Origin: Fibrobacter sp. UWB13
GTDB lineage: Bacteria > Fibrobacterota > Fibrobacteria > Fibrobacterales > Fibrobacteraceae
Length of the DNA: 64,000 bases
Assembly: GCF_900177805.1 (NCBI RefSeq)
Contig: NZ_FXAX01000001.1
Location: 1,612,001-1,676,000, forward strand
Direction of reading: 5' to 3'
Shown here one piece after another: positions 53,418-62,619 of this stretch. Within the stretch, counting starts at the first letter, position 1. Each line of letters starts with the position of its first letter. The notes under the pieces are model-generated. The model did no database searches. It was not told the origin of the DNA and was given only the letters and a program-made list of their open reading frames with translations. The position numbers and the translations under genes are program-made.

Positions 53418-54292
53418 TAATGCACCTTTTCAATATCTTTCAGAACGTTCAGCAAGACTTCAGACGAAGCTAGATAATTTGTATAGACAAATATTTTCTT
53501 TTTACGGGATCCCTTGCAGACCGAATTCGTCGATGCGTTTTCCATGTGGTAAATCTTCAACGCCGGATTGTAAACCATGAGCATCTTGTCACGGAGCATT
53601 TCAGCATACAGGATATCTTCTTCCTGGTACATGAACGTTCCCGAATTCAAGCCGTCGTAACGGGCTACATAGTCGGGCGAAAACACAAGGCAGCAGCCGT
53701 GCAATTCCACATTGACTTGGCGGCGGTCATTAGCGGGTTGGTAGCTGTTCGGCCCAGGTCCCAGGCGATCAGCAAAGAACGAGTACCAAGTGTCTAAAAA
53801 GCCCAAATGCAGAATGTTTCTCACGCGGATTCGGCGCCAGCGCGCCCTTTTGCGCTCGAGTTCTGCAACCGTCATCAGCTTGTCTTTGACTGGGTTTGCG
53901 TTAATCCCGTTCGGGCAATGGATTTCAGGGCCTAAAACGGCAAAATGGCTTTGCTCATATTCATCCAGAATGACCTTGTAAAAATCATCCTGAATCAAGT
54001 ACGTATCGTTGTTCAGCATCACGATAAAATCGCACTTCTTTTCGTTCTTCAAAAAGCGGAAACCCACATTGTTCCCACGTGCAAAGCCTAGATTTTCTTC
54101 GTTCAAAATGACGGACACATGAGCTTTGCCTTCAAACAGCGCCTTTACTTGAGGCCCAGACTTATTCGGAGAGCAATTATCGACAACGACAATCTCAAAA
54201 TCATCGGTATCAATCCGTTCCAGGATCGATGCGACGCACTTTTCTGTTTCAGCGACAACATTATAGTGAAGTACAACAAAGCCTAGACGCAT
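53417..54292 (-). CDS. Glycosyltransferase family 2 (rhamnosyltransferase-like)
   Basis: A 291-residue GT2 enzyme. FVVLHYN at the start, VVVDNCSPNKSG, then NLGFARGNNVGFRFL and the DxD-like LNNDTYL are family hallmarks; bacterial relatives transfer rhamnose or other deoxy sugars. VFSPDYVARYDGLNSGTF with the YQEEDILYAEML segment supplies the acceptor-side ED motif. It is the first gene of the minus-strand locus, and its promoter lies in the 106-base gap shared with the divergent SRPBCC-like gene. Confidence 0.87.
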   Translation of the reverse strand: MRLGFVVLHYNVVAETEKCVASILERIDTDDFEIVVVDNCSPNKSGPQVKALFEGKAHVSVILNEENLGFARGNNVGFRFLKNEKKCDFIVMLNNDTYLIQDDFYKVILDEYEQSHFAVLGPEIHCPNGINANPVKDKLMTVAELERKRARWRRIRVRNILHLGFLDTWYSFFADRLGPGPNSYQPANDRRQVNVELHGCCLVFSPDYVARYDGLNSGTFMYQEEDILYAEMLRDKMLMVYNPALKIYHMENASTNSVCKGSRKKKIFVYTNYLASSEVLLNVLKDIEKVH

Positions 54293-54398
54293 CTCTGTCC
54301 TTTTTAGAAAACATAATTTTATGCAAAATTAAAAAAATTTCGGTATAAAAACATAATATTCCCGTTTTTCCGTTTCATCTTTTACTACATTATACGGC

Positions 54399-54911
54399 AT
54401 GGTAAAATTCAGTCAAACTTCTTGGCAATACGGCACTCTTTCGGACACGCTTGATATTTTGCGTTATGCGCCAATGTCCTTGTCCGTCGGAACGAACGCC
54501 GTTCTATACTACACGTTGCCCAAGAACATTGAATCTGGCGAGTTTATCCGCTACACCATTATGGCGGGTTTCAGAAAATTAAGTTGGACTGGCATCATTG
54601 GAGCGGTCACACCGGGCAAGACGAACAACGTCATCGAAATCGCAGTACGCCTTGGTGAAGGCCCATTCCGTGGTTTTACCGCCACGCACAAGTTTGATTC
54701 CGTCAAGGGAATGACGACCTGCTTTGACGACCTCTCGTTCCAGGGATGCAAGGATTTTGCTGAAGATACATTCGCAATTGTCATGAACAGCGCAAGCTTG
54801 GTTTACGCCATGAAGGCTAGAGAAATGGCTCGCGAACAAATCGCATTTATTGAAGCAAAGAAGAAAACGCAGGCTTTTGAAGCGTTAGACCAGTCCGCAA
54901 CCGCCGGATAA
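54399..54911 (+). CDS. SRPBCC-like ligand-binding domain protein
   Basis: Not firmly assigned. The 170-residue protein has the pattern of an SRPBCC (START/Bet v1-like) fold: GFRKLSWTGIIGAVTPGK in the middle, followed by GPFRGFTATHKFDSVKGMTTCFDDLSF, which resembles the conserved GPF and H-F-...-G-T-x-x-D segments of polyketide cyclase-like proteins. Such domains bind hydrophobic ligands. It lies four bases before the UbiD-type gene, so it may carry or shield that enzyme's substrate. No Shine-Dalgarno is visible, and a possible -10 (CATTAT, 54388-54393) lies so close that the mRNA could be leaderless. Confidence 0.55.
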   Translation: MVKFSQTSWQYGTLSDTLDILRYAPMSLSVGTNAVLYYTLPKNIESGEFIRYTIMAGFRKLSWTGIIGAVTPGKTNNVIEIAVRLGEGPFRGFTATHKFDSVKGMTTCFDDLSFQGCKDFAEDTFAIVMNSASLVYAMKAREMAREQIAFIEAKKKTQAFEALDQSATAG

Positions 54912-54915
54912 CATC

Positions 54916-56796
54916 ATGTACAAGTCCCTCGAACAGGCCCTGCTGGATTTGGAAAAAGCGGGAATGCTCAAACGTATTCACGCCGAAGTCGATCCACACT
55001 TGGAAATGGCCGAAATCGCGAGGGAAAATTTTAGAGAGGGCGGTCCAGCACTTCTTTTTGAACATGTCAAAGGGAGCAAGTTTCGCGCCGCCTGCAACAT
55101 TTTCGGAAGCGACGAACGATTCAATTTTCTGTTCCGAGATGGCTTTGAGCAGACAAAAATCGCAGTCCAATTCAAGTCTAATCCGGTCGAATTTTTCAAA
55201 AATGCTTTCAAGCACCCGCTACAACTGTTCAAGGCGGGATTCGCCGGAATAAAGTCTTTGCCGAGACGCTCCGGCAGCATCAAGGACTTCGAAGAATGCA
55301 GCCTTAGCGACTTGCCTCAGCTGGTCAGCTGGCCGCTAGACGGCGGAGCGTTCATCACGCTCCCGCAAGTCGCCACACGTCCGAGCGAAAATTCAAGCAT
55401 CATGCAAACGAACGTGGGCATGTACCGCATCCAGATTTCAGGCAATGAATACGTCCCGAACGAAGAATGCGGTTTGCATTACCAGATCAAGCGCGACATC
55501 GCAAGGCACCACCAGAAGGCACTCGAAGAAGGTCGCCCGCTCAAGGTGAGCATTTTCATTGGCGGACCTCCATCGCACACATTTGCAGCCGTGATGCCCA
55601 TGCCCGAGAACCTCTCGGAACTGCTTTTCGCAGGCATGCTCGGAAACCGCCGCTTCCGTTACTTTGAACATGACGGTTACCTTGTCTCTAGCGATGCCGA
55701 CTTTTGTATTTTAGGAGAACTCGAACCCGGTTTAAAGCCCGAAGGTCCATTTGGAGACCACATCGGCTATTATTCCGGCAAACACGATTTTCCTTGTATG
55801 AGAGTCCAAAAAGTGCTTTGCAAAAAGAACGCCATTTTTCCGTTCACAGTCGTCGGTCGCCCGCCCCAAGAAGATACGCTCTTTGGCAAATTCATTCACG
55901 AAATCACAAAGCCGATGGTCCCCGCTTCGCTCCCGGGCGTTTACGGGATTCACGCGGTCGATGATGCTGGTGTACACCCGCTTTGCCTAGCACTCGGTTC
56001 AGAGGCGTTCCGCCCCTACGCCAGCCCCGAAGAACGCGAGCCCATGGAACTTTTAAAAACGGCAAATGCGCTGCTCGGATTCAACCAGGCGAGCCTCACC
56101 AAGTATTTGCTTATTGCCGCAAAAGAAGACTCTGCTGACACGAAAGCCGTCGCAAATAAAACCGCCGCGAGCCTCGATGTAAACAACGTCCCTGCGTTCT
56201 TCGGACACGTTCTCGAACGTGTCCACTTCGACCGCGATTTGCATTTCCAGACGGCGACAACGATCGACACGCTCGACTACACCGGCACAAGCCTCAACCA
56301 CGGTTCCAAAGTCGTGATTGCAGCCGCCGGCGCAAAAATTCGCGAACTCCGCAACAAACCGAGCGATCTAAAAACGCTTGCGCTCCCGCAAGGATTCAAG
56401 AACGCGACCATCGTGATGCCCGGCGTGCTCATGATCGAAGGTCCGGCGCATCTCGAAAACGGCAACGAAACATTCCGCGAGTTCAAAGAAACCCTCGCCC
56501 ACTGGGAATTCCGCGAAAACTACCCCTGGATTTCCATCATCGACGAAGGCACCCTTAACGCAAACAATGGCACAAGTAACATCTTGAGCGATTTCCTCTG
56601 GCTCACGTTTACGCGCTCCGCCCCCGCCCAAGACATTTACGGTCTCGACGAAGTTGTCGAAAACAAGCATTGGAAATGCAAGGCGCCCTTGATTATCGAC
56701 GCCCGCATCAAGCCACACCATCAAAAACAGCTGACGGTTCCCGCCGAAATCACCGCCAAGGCAAAGCAAATTCTCAAAAACGCAGGAGTTGTATAA
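54916..56796 (+). CDS. UbiD-family prenylated-FMN decarboxylase
   Basis: A 626-residue member of the UbiD family, which decarboxylates aromatic or unsaturated acids using prenylated FMN made by UbiX. PEGPFGDHIGYYSG is the hallmark loop, with the catalytic glutamate nearby. Length exceeds UbiD (about 490) and resembles the longer UbiD-type enzymes suggested for the futalosine route to menaquinone, but sequence alone does not settle the substrate. No ubiX is in the window. It is paired with the upstream SRPBCC-like gene and followed four bases later by a metalloprotease gene. Confidence 0.82.
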   Translation: MYKSLEQALLDLEKAGMLKRIHAEVDPHLEMAEIARENFREGGPALLFEHVKGSKFRAACNIFGSDERFNFLFRDGFEQTKIAVQFKSNPVEFFKNAFKHPLQLFKAGFAGIKSLPRRSGSIKDFEECSLSDLPQLVSWPLDGGAFITLPQVATRPSENSSIMQTNVGMYRIQISGNEYVPNEECGLHYQIKRDIARHHQKALEEGRPLKVSIFIGGPPSHTFAAVMPMPENLSELLFAGMLGNRRFRYFEHDGYLVSSDADFCILGELEPGLKPEGPFGDHIGYYSGKHDFPCMRVQKVLCKKNAIFPFTVVGRPPQEDTLFGKFIHEITKPMVPASLPGVYGIHAVDDAGVHPLCLALGSEAFRPYASPEEREPMELLKTANALLGFNQASLTKYLLIAAKEDSADTKAVANKTAASLDVNNVPAFFGHVLERVHFDRDLHFQTATTIDTLDYTGTSLNHGSKVVIAAAGAKIRELRNKPSDLKTLALPQGFKNATIVMPGVLMIEGPAHLENGNETFREFKETLAHWEFRENYPWISIIDEGTLNANNGTSNILSDFLWLTFTRSAPAQDIYGLDEVVENKHWKCKAPLIIDARIKPHHQKQLTVPAEITAKAKQILKNAGVV

Positions 56797-56799
56797 GCA

Positions 56800-58464
56800 A
56801 TGCGTTTAAATCCATTTCACAACATCTTACAGGCACCTCTTTTTTCTCTCGCCATCACATTAATTTGTGTGTCAGGCATTGCTTATGCTTATGAAAATGG
56901 CTGCGGAACCGCAAAAGTCATCGAAAATCTGATAAAATATCAAAAAGACCCGCATTATGCCGCCTCGCTTTACAGCAGCGAAAAATGTAGTCCCGAAAGT
57001 TATTACGATTCCGTCTACACAATCGAAACGCCACATTTCCAAGTGATGTACGTTTTGACGGGTCCCCACGCCACCACCAAAGCGTTTGCCGATTCTACCG
57101 CAGCAAGTTTTGAAGATGCATGGGAGCTTTACGTCAACAACATCAAGATGCAAGCGCCCAAAGGTCCAAGCAAGAGCCACCATTTTCAGCAAGATGTTAA
57201 AGCCGGTCTATACCCCGTCGAAATCATCGATGTCGACCAAGTCCGAGACGGACAAATTTTCTTTGGAGGTTCAAGCTCATGCGGTGCCTGCTTTGCAGTG
57301 ACGGTTCCCATGAACAACGGTGCAACTTCACAAATTTTCTTAGACAACGATTTCAATTACGGTGCGACTTACAACATTTCAAAAGAGTCTATAATCGTCG
57401 ATAAAGACACTTGTTATTATTCCAAGGCTGATATTCCTCTGTATAACAGCACCCACGATTATTACTACACAAATGAATGGGCAAAAGGGATACGTCTTAC
57501 AGCATTCCACGAATTTTACCATGCCGTACAGCTAAGCTACCTCAACATGTATTCCAATTCTACGTTCTGGTTCGAAGCTTCAGCCACGGGCTTTGAAGAA
57601 ATTACCAACCCCGAAGTAGACGATTATCTCAGATATTTGCCATCCTTTTTCGACAAAACAGGGAACCCGCTCTCCGCAACATTCCGGAATTACGGAGCAT
57701 CTACTTTGTTCCTTTATCTATACTACAAAGTTTCAAAAAATCTTGACAAGTCCATCTGGGAAAACTTTTCCAAGAACCCCAATAAAAATTTTGAATCGCA
57801 GCTCGAAGCTTCTTTAAAAGCACACGAGCTTGACGCCGACAGCGTTTTCCATGACTATGCAGTTCGACTTTCGTTTTCTGGAGCACGCAGCAAGAAACTG
57901 CAAAAGAAGGAATGGATTAACGAAGATCAATCGCAATGGGCTTCCGCCAGATACCGTTTAGACGACTTAATAAAGCCTGAACTAGAAAGTCTCGCTTTTG
58001 ATTTTTTCAGCAAACAGCAAAACACCCAAGATGTAGACCTTTCTAATTTTGTCGGTAAAGCGACAGTCATTGCTTACCACGATTCAGAGGCAACGATCCA
58101 TAGAATCAGTAGCAACAAAACACTGGATAGCTTAGCTTCATTCTTTTCTACATGCGATTCAACCACTTGGGTTTTCAGCCGTTTCGGAAAATCCGAAAGC
58201 ATCCCCATCACCACAAGCACTTCAGATCCGCATGCATTCCCCGTTCCCTGGAAACATGGCGCACTCTGCTTCGGTCCACTCCCCAGCGACAAGAAATTCT
58301 TTGAAATCCGTAACAGGCGCGGTGATTTAGTCACTCAGCAAAAGTATGAAGGAACAACATTCTGCCTGCAAGAAGACCAAGTCAAAGCGATGATGGCACC
58401 AGGCATTTACCGCTTCCGCGTCGGGAACAAAAGCAAAACGAAAAGTTTTATTGTGATTTACTAG
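56800..58464 (+). CDS. Secreted zinc metalloprotease (HExxH, gluzincin-like)
   Basis: A 554-residue exported protein with a signal peptide ending about residue 30 (GIAYA). The zinc motif HEFYH (H237, E238, H241) is followed 18 residues later by E259 in WFEASATGFEE, consistent with a gluzincin. It resembles the MXAN_6640-type family of putative metalloproteases; the family name is from memory. Several cysteines suggest disulfides. The last 90 residues are beta-rich and end in RFRVGNKSKTKSFIVIY, possibly an outer-membrane sorting signal. It lies four bases after the UbiD gene and ends at a REP-like terminator. Confidence 0.75.
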   Translation: MRLNPFHNILQAPLFSLAITLICVSGIAYAYENGCGTAKVIENLIKYQKDPHYAASLYSSEKCSPESYYDSVYTIETPHFQVMYVLTGPHATTKAFADSTAASFEDAWELYVNNIKMQAPKGPSKSHHFQQDVKAGLYPVEIIDVDQVRDGQIFFGGSSSCGACFAVTVPMNNGATSQIFLDNDFNYGATYNISKESIIVDKDTCYYSKADIPLYNSTHDYYYTNEWAKGIRLTAFHEFYHAVQLSYLNMYSNSTFWFEASATGFEEITNPEVDDYLRYLPSFFDKTGNPLSATFRNYGASTLFLYLYYKVSKNLDKSIWENFSKNPNKNFESQLEASLKAHELDADSVFHDYAVRLSFSGARSKKLQKKEWINEDQSQWASARYRLDDLIKPELESLAFDFFSKQQNTQDVDLSNFVGKATVIAYHDSEATIHRISSNKTLDSLASFFSTCDSTTWVFSRFGKSESIPITTSTSDPHAFPVPWKHGALCFGPLPSDKKFFEIRNRRGDLVTQQKYEGTTFCLQEDQVKAMMAPGIYRFRVGNKSKTKSFIVIY

Positions 58465-58489
58465 TCAATAGTCATTAGTTATTAGAAGA

Positions 58490-58541
58490 TGTCATGCCCG
58501 TCCCGGCTCAGAGGCCGGGATAAACTCCAGCGGGCATCTCC
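58490..58541 (+). repeat. REP-like dispersed element, copy E
   Basis: TGTCATGCCCG and CGGGCATCTCC flank an inner hairpin TCCCGGC/GCCGGGA. A T-run follows directly, so it probably terminates the metalloprotease transcript. The ends are identical to copy D. Confidence 0.75.
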
Positions 58542-58551
58542 TTTTTAAAAA

Positions 58552-60159
58552 CTACAGGCACTCGCCTATGAATGGGAACAAATTGTTCTTCTGCTCTAGC
58601 ATCTTGAGCAACTTGGTATCGGGATTTGCCTTGACCGCTTCTTTATAAAGTGCACTGAGATTTTCGTAATGACCATTCAATCGGGCACGTGCGTAATCCG
58701 CCGCCGAATTGTTATGAATCATAAACGCCCAGTCCGAAGCCTGGAACAGCACGAGTTCGCGCGCCATCTGCGCCAAGAAACGCTTGGCAGTCGCATTTTT
58801 TGAACCGCGCGCAGTCCCAACAGCATTCCCTGCATTAGAAATGCGCGACTTCAAATCGTCCATCATCTTACGCATTCTAAAAAACATCGGGTACTGGAAA
58901 GCAACTTCATCGTTCATCCAAACGTCACCAAAGCCGCCCTCGCCCCAAGACGAGAAAATCGGATTGTGAACATCTGTATCCGCAGGTTCGCGCATCGACT
59001 CTTCAAAAGATGCCATCTCGACCACGCTCGAGCTTGCCGCGCGTTCAAACATTTTCTCGATGAACAGCGGACCTTCAAACCACCAGTGTCCAAAAAGTTC
59101 CGCATCGTACGGACAAAGGATCGAAACCTTATTGCCATCCATGTTCGGAAGCAAATTCGACACAGTCGCTTCGCGATTGGCGACAAAAAGTCGCGCATGG
59201 TCTTCCACCAAGCGGAGCGCATTCCACGGGCGATAAATCTCCTTATTTTCGCTTCCCGTGATGCGGTAATACTTGAGACCCGTTTCAATAGGCGTGCCCG
59301 CCGATAAGAAATAATCGCCTAGATATTCGCTTTCACGTTCGTGCGCAATATCCCTAAAGAACTCGCGATATTCAGGATGCCCCGGGTAGCCCGTTTTGCG
59401 GCTCCATACTTCCATGGAACTGCTCTGTTCACGCCCCATGCAATAAAGCCCTGCCGGAGTCTTGATTGGCGAGAACACGCCATACTTCGGTGCAGGCTTT
59501 GCCAAGAGCACGCCATGCGTTTCCAAGAAGAAATACTTGAATCCGAATTCTGCAAGGATCGCGTCCAGACCTTCAAAATAGCCACATTCCGGGAGCCACA
59601 GCCCGCGAGGCTTTTTGCCAAAAGCGTCTTCGAATGCGCGGACTGTAATCTTCAGCTGCAAACGGATCGCTTCGACATCGTTCTGGTACGCGGGCAAAAA
59701 CGGATGCGTCCCCACGCAAGTGAGCAAGTTGATTTTTCCAATCTGCTCCAAGCGCTTTAACGCAGGGATAATTTCGCAACCGCAATCGCGCTCCCACGTA
59801 TTGATGAGCGCAAGCTGCCTGCGGTAATAAAAATCCACCACTTCCATAAGCTCGGAATTGCCCTGGAAGCGGACTTTTTCGCGTTCAATCAGTTCAAGCT
59901 GTTTGTGCAAATGCACCGAAAAACGGGTAAGCAATAGCTTATCCGTAAGCATCGAGAGCAGCGCCGAAGAAACGCTCAAATTGAGAGTGCCCGGCACGCC
60001 CTTTTCTTCCAGACGGTTGAGCATCTGTATGACGGGCAAATAAGTCTCCGCCATAGCCTCAAAAAACCAGTTCTCTTCCAAGAACCGGTCAAAAGAGGGT
60101 TCACGCACAAAAGGCAAATGTGCGTGAAGCAAAAGATGTAAGCGACCAGGCTTTGCCAT
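58552..60159 (-). CDS. GH57 1,4-alpha-glucan branching enzyme
   Basis: A 535-residue family GH57 enzyme, likely the glycogen branching enzyme that transfers alpha-1,4 segments to 6-positions. Conserved regions are HLLLHAHLPFV (region 1), WLPECGY with nucleophile E191, and CPYDAELFGHWWFEGP with acid/base D352. No signal peptide. Fibrobacter stores glycogen, so a role in that pool is likely. Its ATG overlaps the stop of the DUF4912 gene (TAATG), giving coupled translation. Confidence 0.9.
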   Translation of the reverse strand: MAKPGRLHLLLHAHLPFVREPSFDRFLEENWFFEAMAETYLPVIQMLNRLEEKGVPGTLNLSVSSALLSMLTDKLLLTRFSVHLHKQLELIEREKVRFQGNSELMEVVDFYYRRQLALINTWERDCGCEIIPALKRLEQIGKINLLTCVGTHPFLPAYQNDVEAIRLQLKITVRAFEDAFGKKPRGLWLPECGYFEGLDAILAEFGFKYFFLETHGVLLAKPAPKYGVFSPIKTPAGLYCMGREQSSSMEVWSRKTGYPGHPEYREFFRDIAHERESEYLGDYFLSAGTPIETGLKYYRITGSENKEIYRPWNALRLVEDHARLFVANREATVSNLLPNMDGNKVSILCPYDAELFGHWWFEGPLFIEKMFERAASSSVVEMASFEESMREPADTDVHNPIFSSWGEGGFGDVWMNDEVAFQYPMFFRMRKMMDDLKSRISNAGNAVGTARGSKNATAKRFLAQMARELVLFQASDWAFMIHNNSAADYARARLNGHYENLSALYKEAVKANPDTKLLKMLEQKNNLFPFIGECL

Positions 60160-61352
60160 TATTCCGTGCGCTTTACCACGATCGGAACGATTGTCGTCGG
60201 GAAATCGCCATCCTTATCGGTTGCAAAGACAGGGATAATCTTCGTCACGTCCGGGAGGTCTTCTTCAAAGCTGAAAGTGCCATCCGGGTTGAGCGGGAAC
60301 GGTTCGCCACGCACCTGCAAGTGTGCATCCGGACGCGTACCACCGTAGACGATCAAGCGGGTCTTCACCCACAAGAAGAAGTCCTTGCCGTAGTTCACAG
60401 AATCCTTCGGGAGTTCAAGCTTGTTGCTCTTGAGAGCGGCACTGGAAAGTGCGCCAGAGAACATGGAGCCCGAAGAGCTCGAAAGCGATTCAAGCCAGGT
60501 CTTTGCAGACATCGAAGAAAGTCCCGAGCTGCCAAAGCCACCGAGAGTAGCACCGCCGAGGGAAGCGCGAACAAATACGTTGTCCGTATTCACTTCGGAA
60601 CCTTCGAGCGTGAACGTCTGCATCGGACCAGCTTCGACCAGCGGTTCGAATTTGCCAGCGGCAACAACGCCAAGCGCTGCAGCGCAGTTCTGCGTTGCCT
60701 TGTTTTCCACGTACCAACTACGGGCGTCTGCCGGAACTTCGATATCGTGGAACTTGAGCTTCTTGTTGCGCTTCACGGTCAAGTCGTTCGAGATGTCGAA
60801 CAAGCGAAGCACGAGCTTGCCCTTGCCCTTCTTGGCAGCCTTGATGCGTTCTTCAGAAACTTCCCAGAAGGCCTGCATCCAGTTCGGATCCTTCTGCATG
60901 AGCACGAGGTATTCAGCATCGAAGGATTGCGGCAGAGCTTCCGGAGCAGCGGACTTAGCGACCTTAGCCTTCGGAGTTTCAACAACTTCAACGTCGACCT
61001 TCTTTGCCTTCGTAGCGGTCTTCACAACCTTCTTAGCTGCTTCTACAGACTTTTCCGTCTTTGTAGAAACCTTGGCAGTCTTCGTTGCAGTCTTTGTAGC
61101 CGGCTTTTCAGCCTTTTCGGCCTTAGCCTTTACAGTCTTCTTTGCCGGAGCCGTCTTAGCAGCAACCTTTTCAACGGTTGCGCTCGGCTTTTTGGCGACA
61201 ACCTTCTTTTCGGCAGGAGCTTTCTTTGCAGCAGTCTGCTTCTTTTCAGCTGTAGCCTTCTTCGCTACAGTCTTCGTTTCAGAAACTTTTGTAGAAGCCG
61301 TCTTCTTAGTAGCGGTCTTCTTTACTTCCTCTTCATTCTTCTTAGTAGCCAT
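60159..61352 (-). CDS. DUF4912 protein with histone-H1-like N-terminal tail
   Basis: The 397-residue product has two parts. Residues 1 to about 145 are dominated by Lys, Ala, Thr and Val in repeats such as TKKTAS, AKKAPAEKK and AKAEKAEK, like a histone H1 tail. About 150-397 are a DUF4912 domain with PNWMQAFWEVSEERI and LVLRLFDIS strands, a carbohydrate-binding-like fold. Start 61352 follows AAGGAG. DUF4912 genes are often beside GH57 genes, and here translation is coupled, so it may tether the branching enzyme to glycogen. Whether the basic tail binds nucleic acid or polyphosphate is unknown. Confidence 0.75.
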   Translation of the reverse strand: MATKKNEEEVKKTATKKTASTKVSETKTVAKKATAEKKQTAAKKAPAEKKVVAKKPSATVEKVAAKTAPAKKTVKAKAEKAEKPATKTATKTAKVSTKTEKSVEAAKKVVKTATKAKKVDVEVVETPKAKVAKSAAPEALPQSFDAEYLVLMQKDPNWMQAFWEVSEERIKAAKKGKGKLVLRLFDISNDLTVKRNKKLKFHDIEVPADARSWYVENKATQNCAAALGVVAAGKFEPLVEAGPMQTFTLEGSEVNTDNVFVRASLGGATLGGFGSSGLSSMSAKTWLESLSSSSGSMFSGALSSAALKSNKLELPKDSVNYGKDFFLWVKTRLIVYGGTRPDAHLQVRGEPFPLNPDGTFSFEEDLPDVTKIIPVFATDKDGDFPTTIVPIVVKRTE

Positions 61353-61374
61353 TTCGATCTCCTTCTGTTGAATC

Positions 61375-62619
61375 TTATTGACCACGGGTTTTACCCCAAC
61401 TTCCGACACCGAGCAAACCGAGACGTATACCAATATAGGATTCACTCCAGTTGCGGTCATCGTCTGTCAGGCGAACGCCCCCCTGAATGGACAAATCCAG
61501 CATCGTTCCCTTTCGACCGAGCGGGAAACCAGCACCAATGGATCCACCAATTTCAGAAACATCTTGAACATACCAGTTCTTGAACCAGACACCGGCTCTA
61601 TACGTAATGCGGTTCCAGTATGATTCATAGAAAATATCGCTACCATCGCGCTGGTAACCAAGAGAGATATTGAAATCGTTCTGCGTCTTGGTCACCTTGG
61701 ACAAATTCCAGCTACCAGCAGCATTCTCGATATCCTTATTCCAGGCACGCCATGCAATATCAGCCATCACGTTGTGGCGCTTGTTGAAGCGGTAGTTGAC
61801 ACCCGTTGCAAGCATCGCCGGAACGCGGATTTCACGAGTGTGCTTAGCCGGAACAAGCGTATCGGTTTCACTGTACCTGAAGTTGTATTCCAATTCATTT
61901 TGGAGCGTGTAAGGCGTCGTAAACGAGAAGAAATACGAAGCCATGCGACCGCGGTACTGGGCAGCAAAAGTGTAGTACGCCGGATGGTTCTTGATTTCCC
62001 AGTCCCCATTCACGTAATCCGAAACATCGGTGTTGTTCGTAGCCCAGGCATCCGCCTCATCAATTTCAGAGTTGTCCGGACCAAGCGTAAGTTCACGAGT
62101 ATAGCTGCCCATCACAAAATGAGCCGAGGCGCCCAACGAAATCGCGCGGTAGAACGGGAGTCGAATTGCATAAGTCGGCACCAGTTCATAAATACTGCTC
62201 TGGTATTCAATTTTCGCTTTTTGGTTTTCTTCCTGATTTTCAAAATCTTCACGCATCGAAGCGGCATAATGCTGCCACAGCGAAACACCGAACGCACCAA
62301 AATCACCCATCGGGAACGAAAGGTTCATGGACGGCATCGAAAGATTCGTCTTCGTAAAATGGGAATTCGAACGATCTGCAGTCGAGACATCAAGCAAGAA
62401 GTTCAAGTTCAACACAACCTTGGTATCAAAAGCCTGGCGAGCCGGGTTCACCACAGAAACGCCTTCGGCATCACCGGTCTTTGCATTACCCGCAAAGCCA
62501 CGACCTGCCATGGCGGCAGAGCCACCCGCAATCTGTTCCTGACCCATAGCTTCAAGGCCAATCATCGACGCAAAGGAAAAACTCGAAACACAAAGTAAAG
62601 CACTAATAAACTTTTTCAT
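61375..62619 (-). CDS. Outer-membrane beta-barrel protein (FadL/PorV-like)
   Basis: A 414-residue exported protein; the signal peptide ends near SFA (about 17). Residues 30-60 read GGSAAMAGRGFAGNAKTGDAEGVSVVNPA, the opening segment of FadL/PorV-like barrels. The rest has alternating beta strands with aromatic girdles to residue 414. PorV-like proteins carry cargo in the type IX system, and FadL-like ones take up hydrophobic compounds, so either is possible. Start 62619 follows GAGGAAG and overlaps the upstream lipoprotein stop. It may be cotranscribed with the DUF4912 gene, 22 bases downstream. Confidence 0.7.
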   Translation of the reverse strand: MKKFISALLCVSSFSFASMIGLEAMGQEQIAGGSAAMAGRGFAGNAKTGDAEGVSVVNPARQAFDTKVVLNLNFLLDVSTADRSNSHFTKTNLSMPSMNLSFPMGDFGAFGVSLWQHYAASMREDFENQEENQKAKIEYQSSIYELVPTYAIRLPFYRAISLGASAHFVMGSYTRELTLGPDNSEIDEADAWATNNTDVSDYVNGDWEIKNHPAYYTFAAQYRGRMASYFFSFTTPYTLQNELEYNFRYSETDTLVPAKHTREIRVPAMLATGVNYRFNKRHNVMADIAWRAWNKDIENAAGSWNLSKVTKTQNDFNISLGYQRDGSDIFYESYWNRITYRAGVWFKNWYVQDVSEIGGSIGAGFPLGRKGTMLDLSIQGGVRLTDDDRNWSESYIGIRLGLLGVGSWGKTRGQ

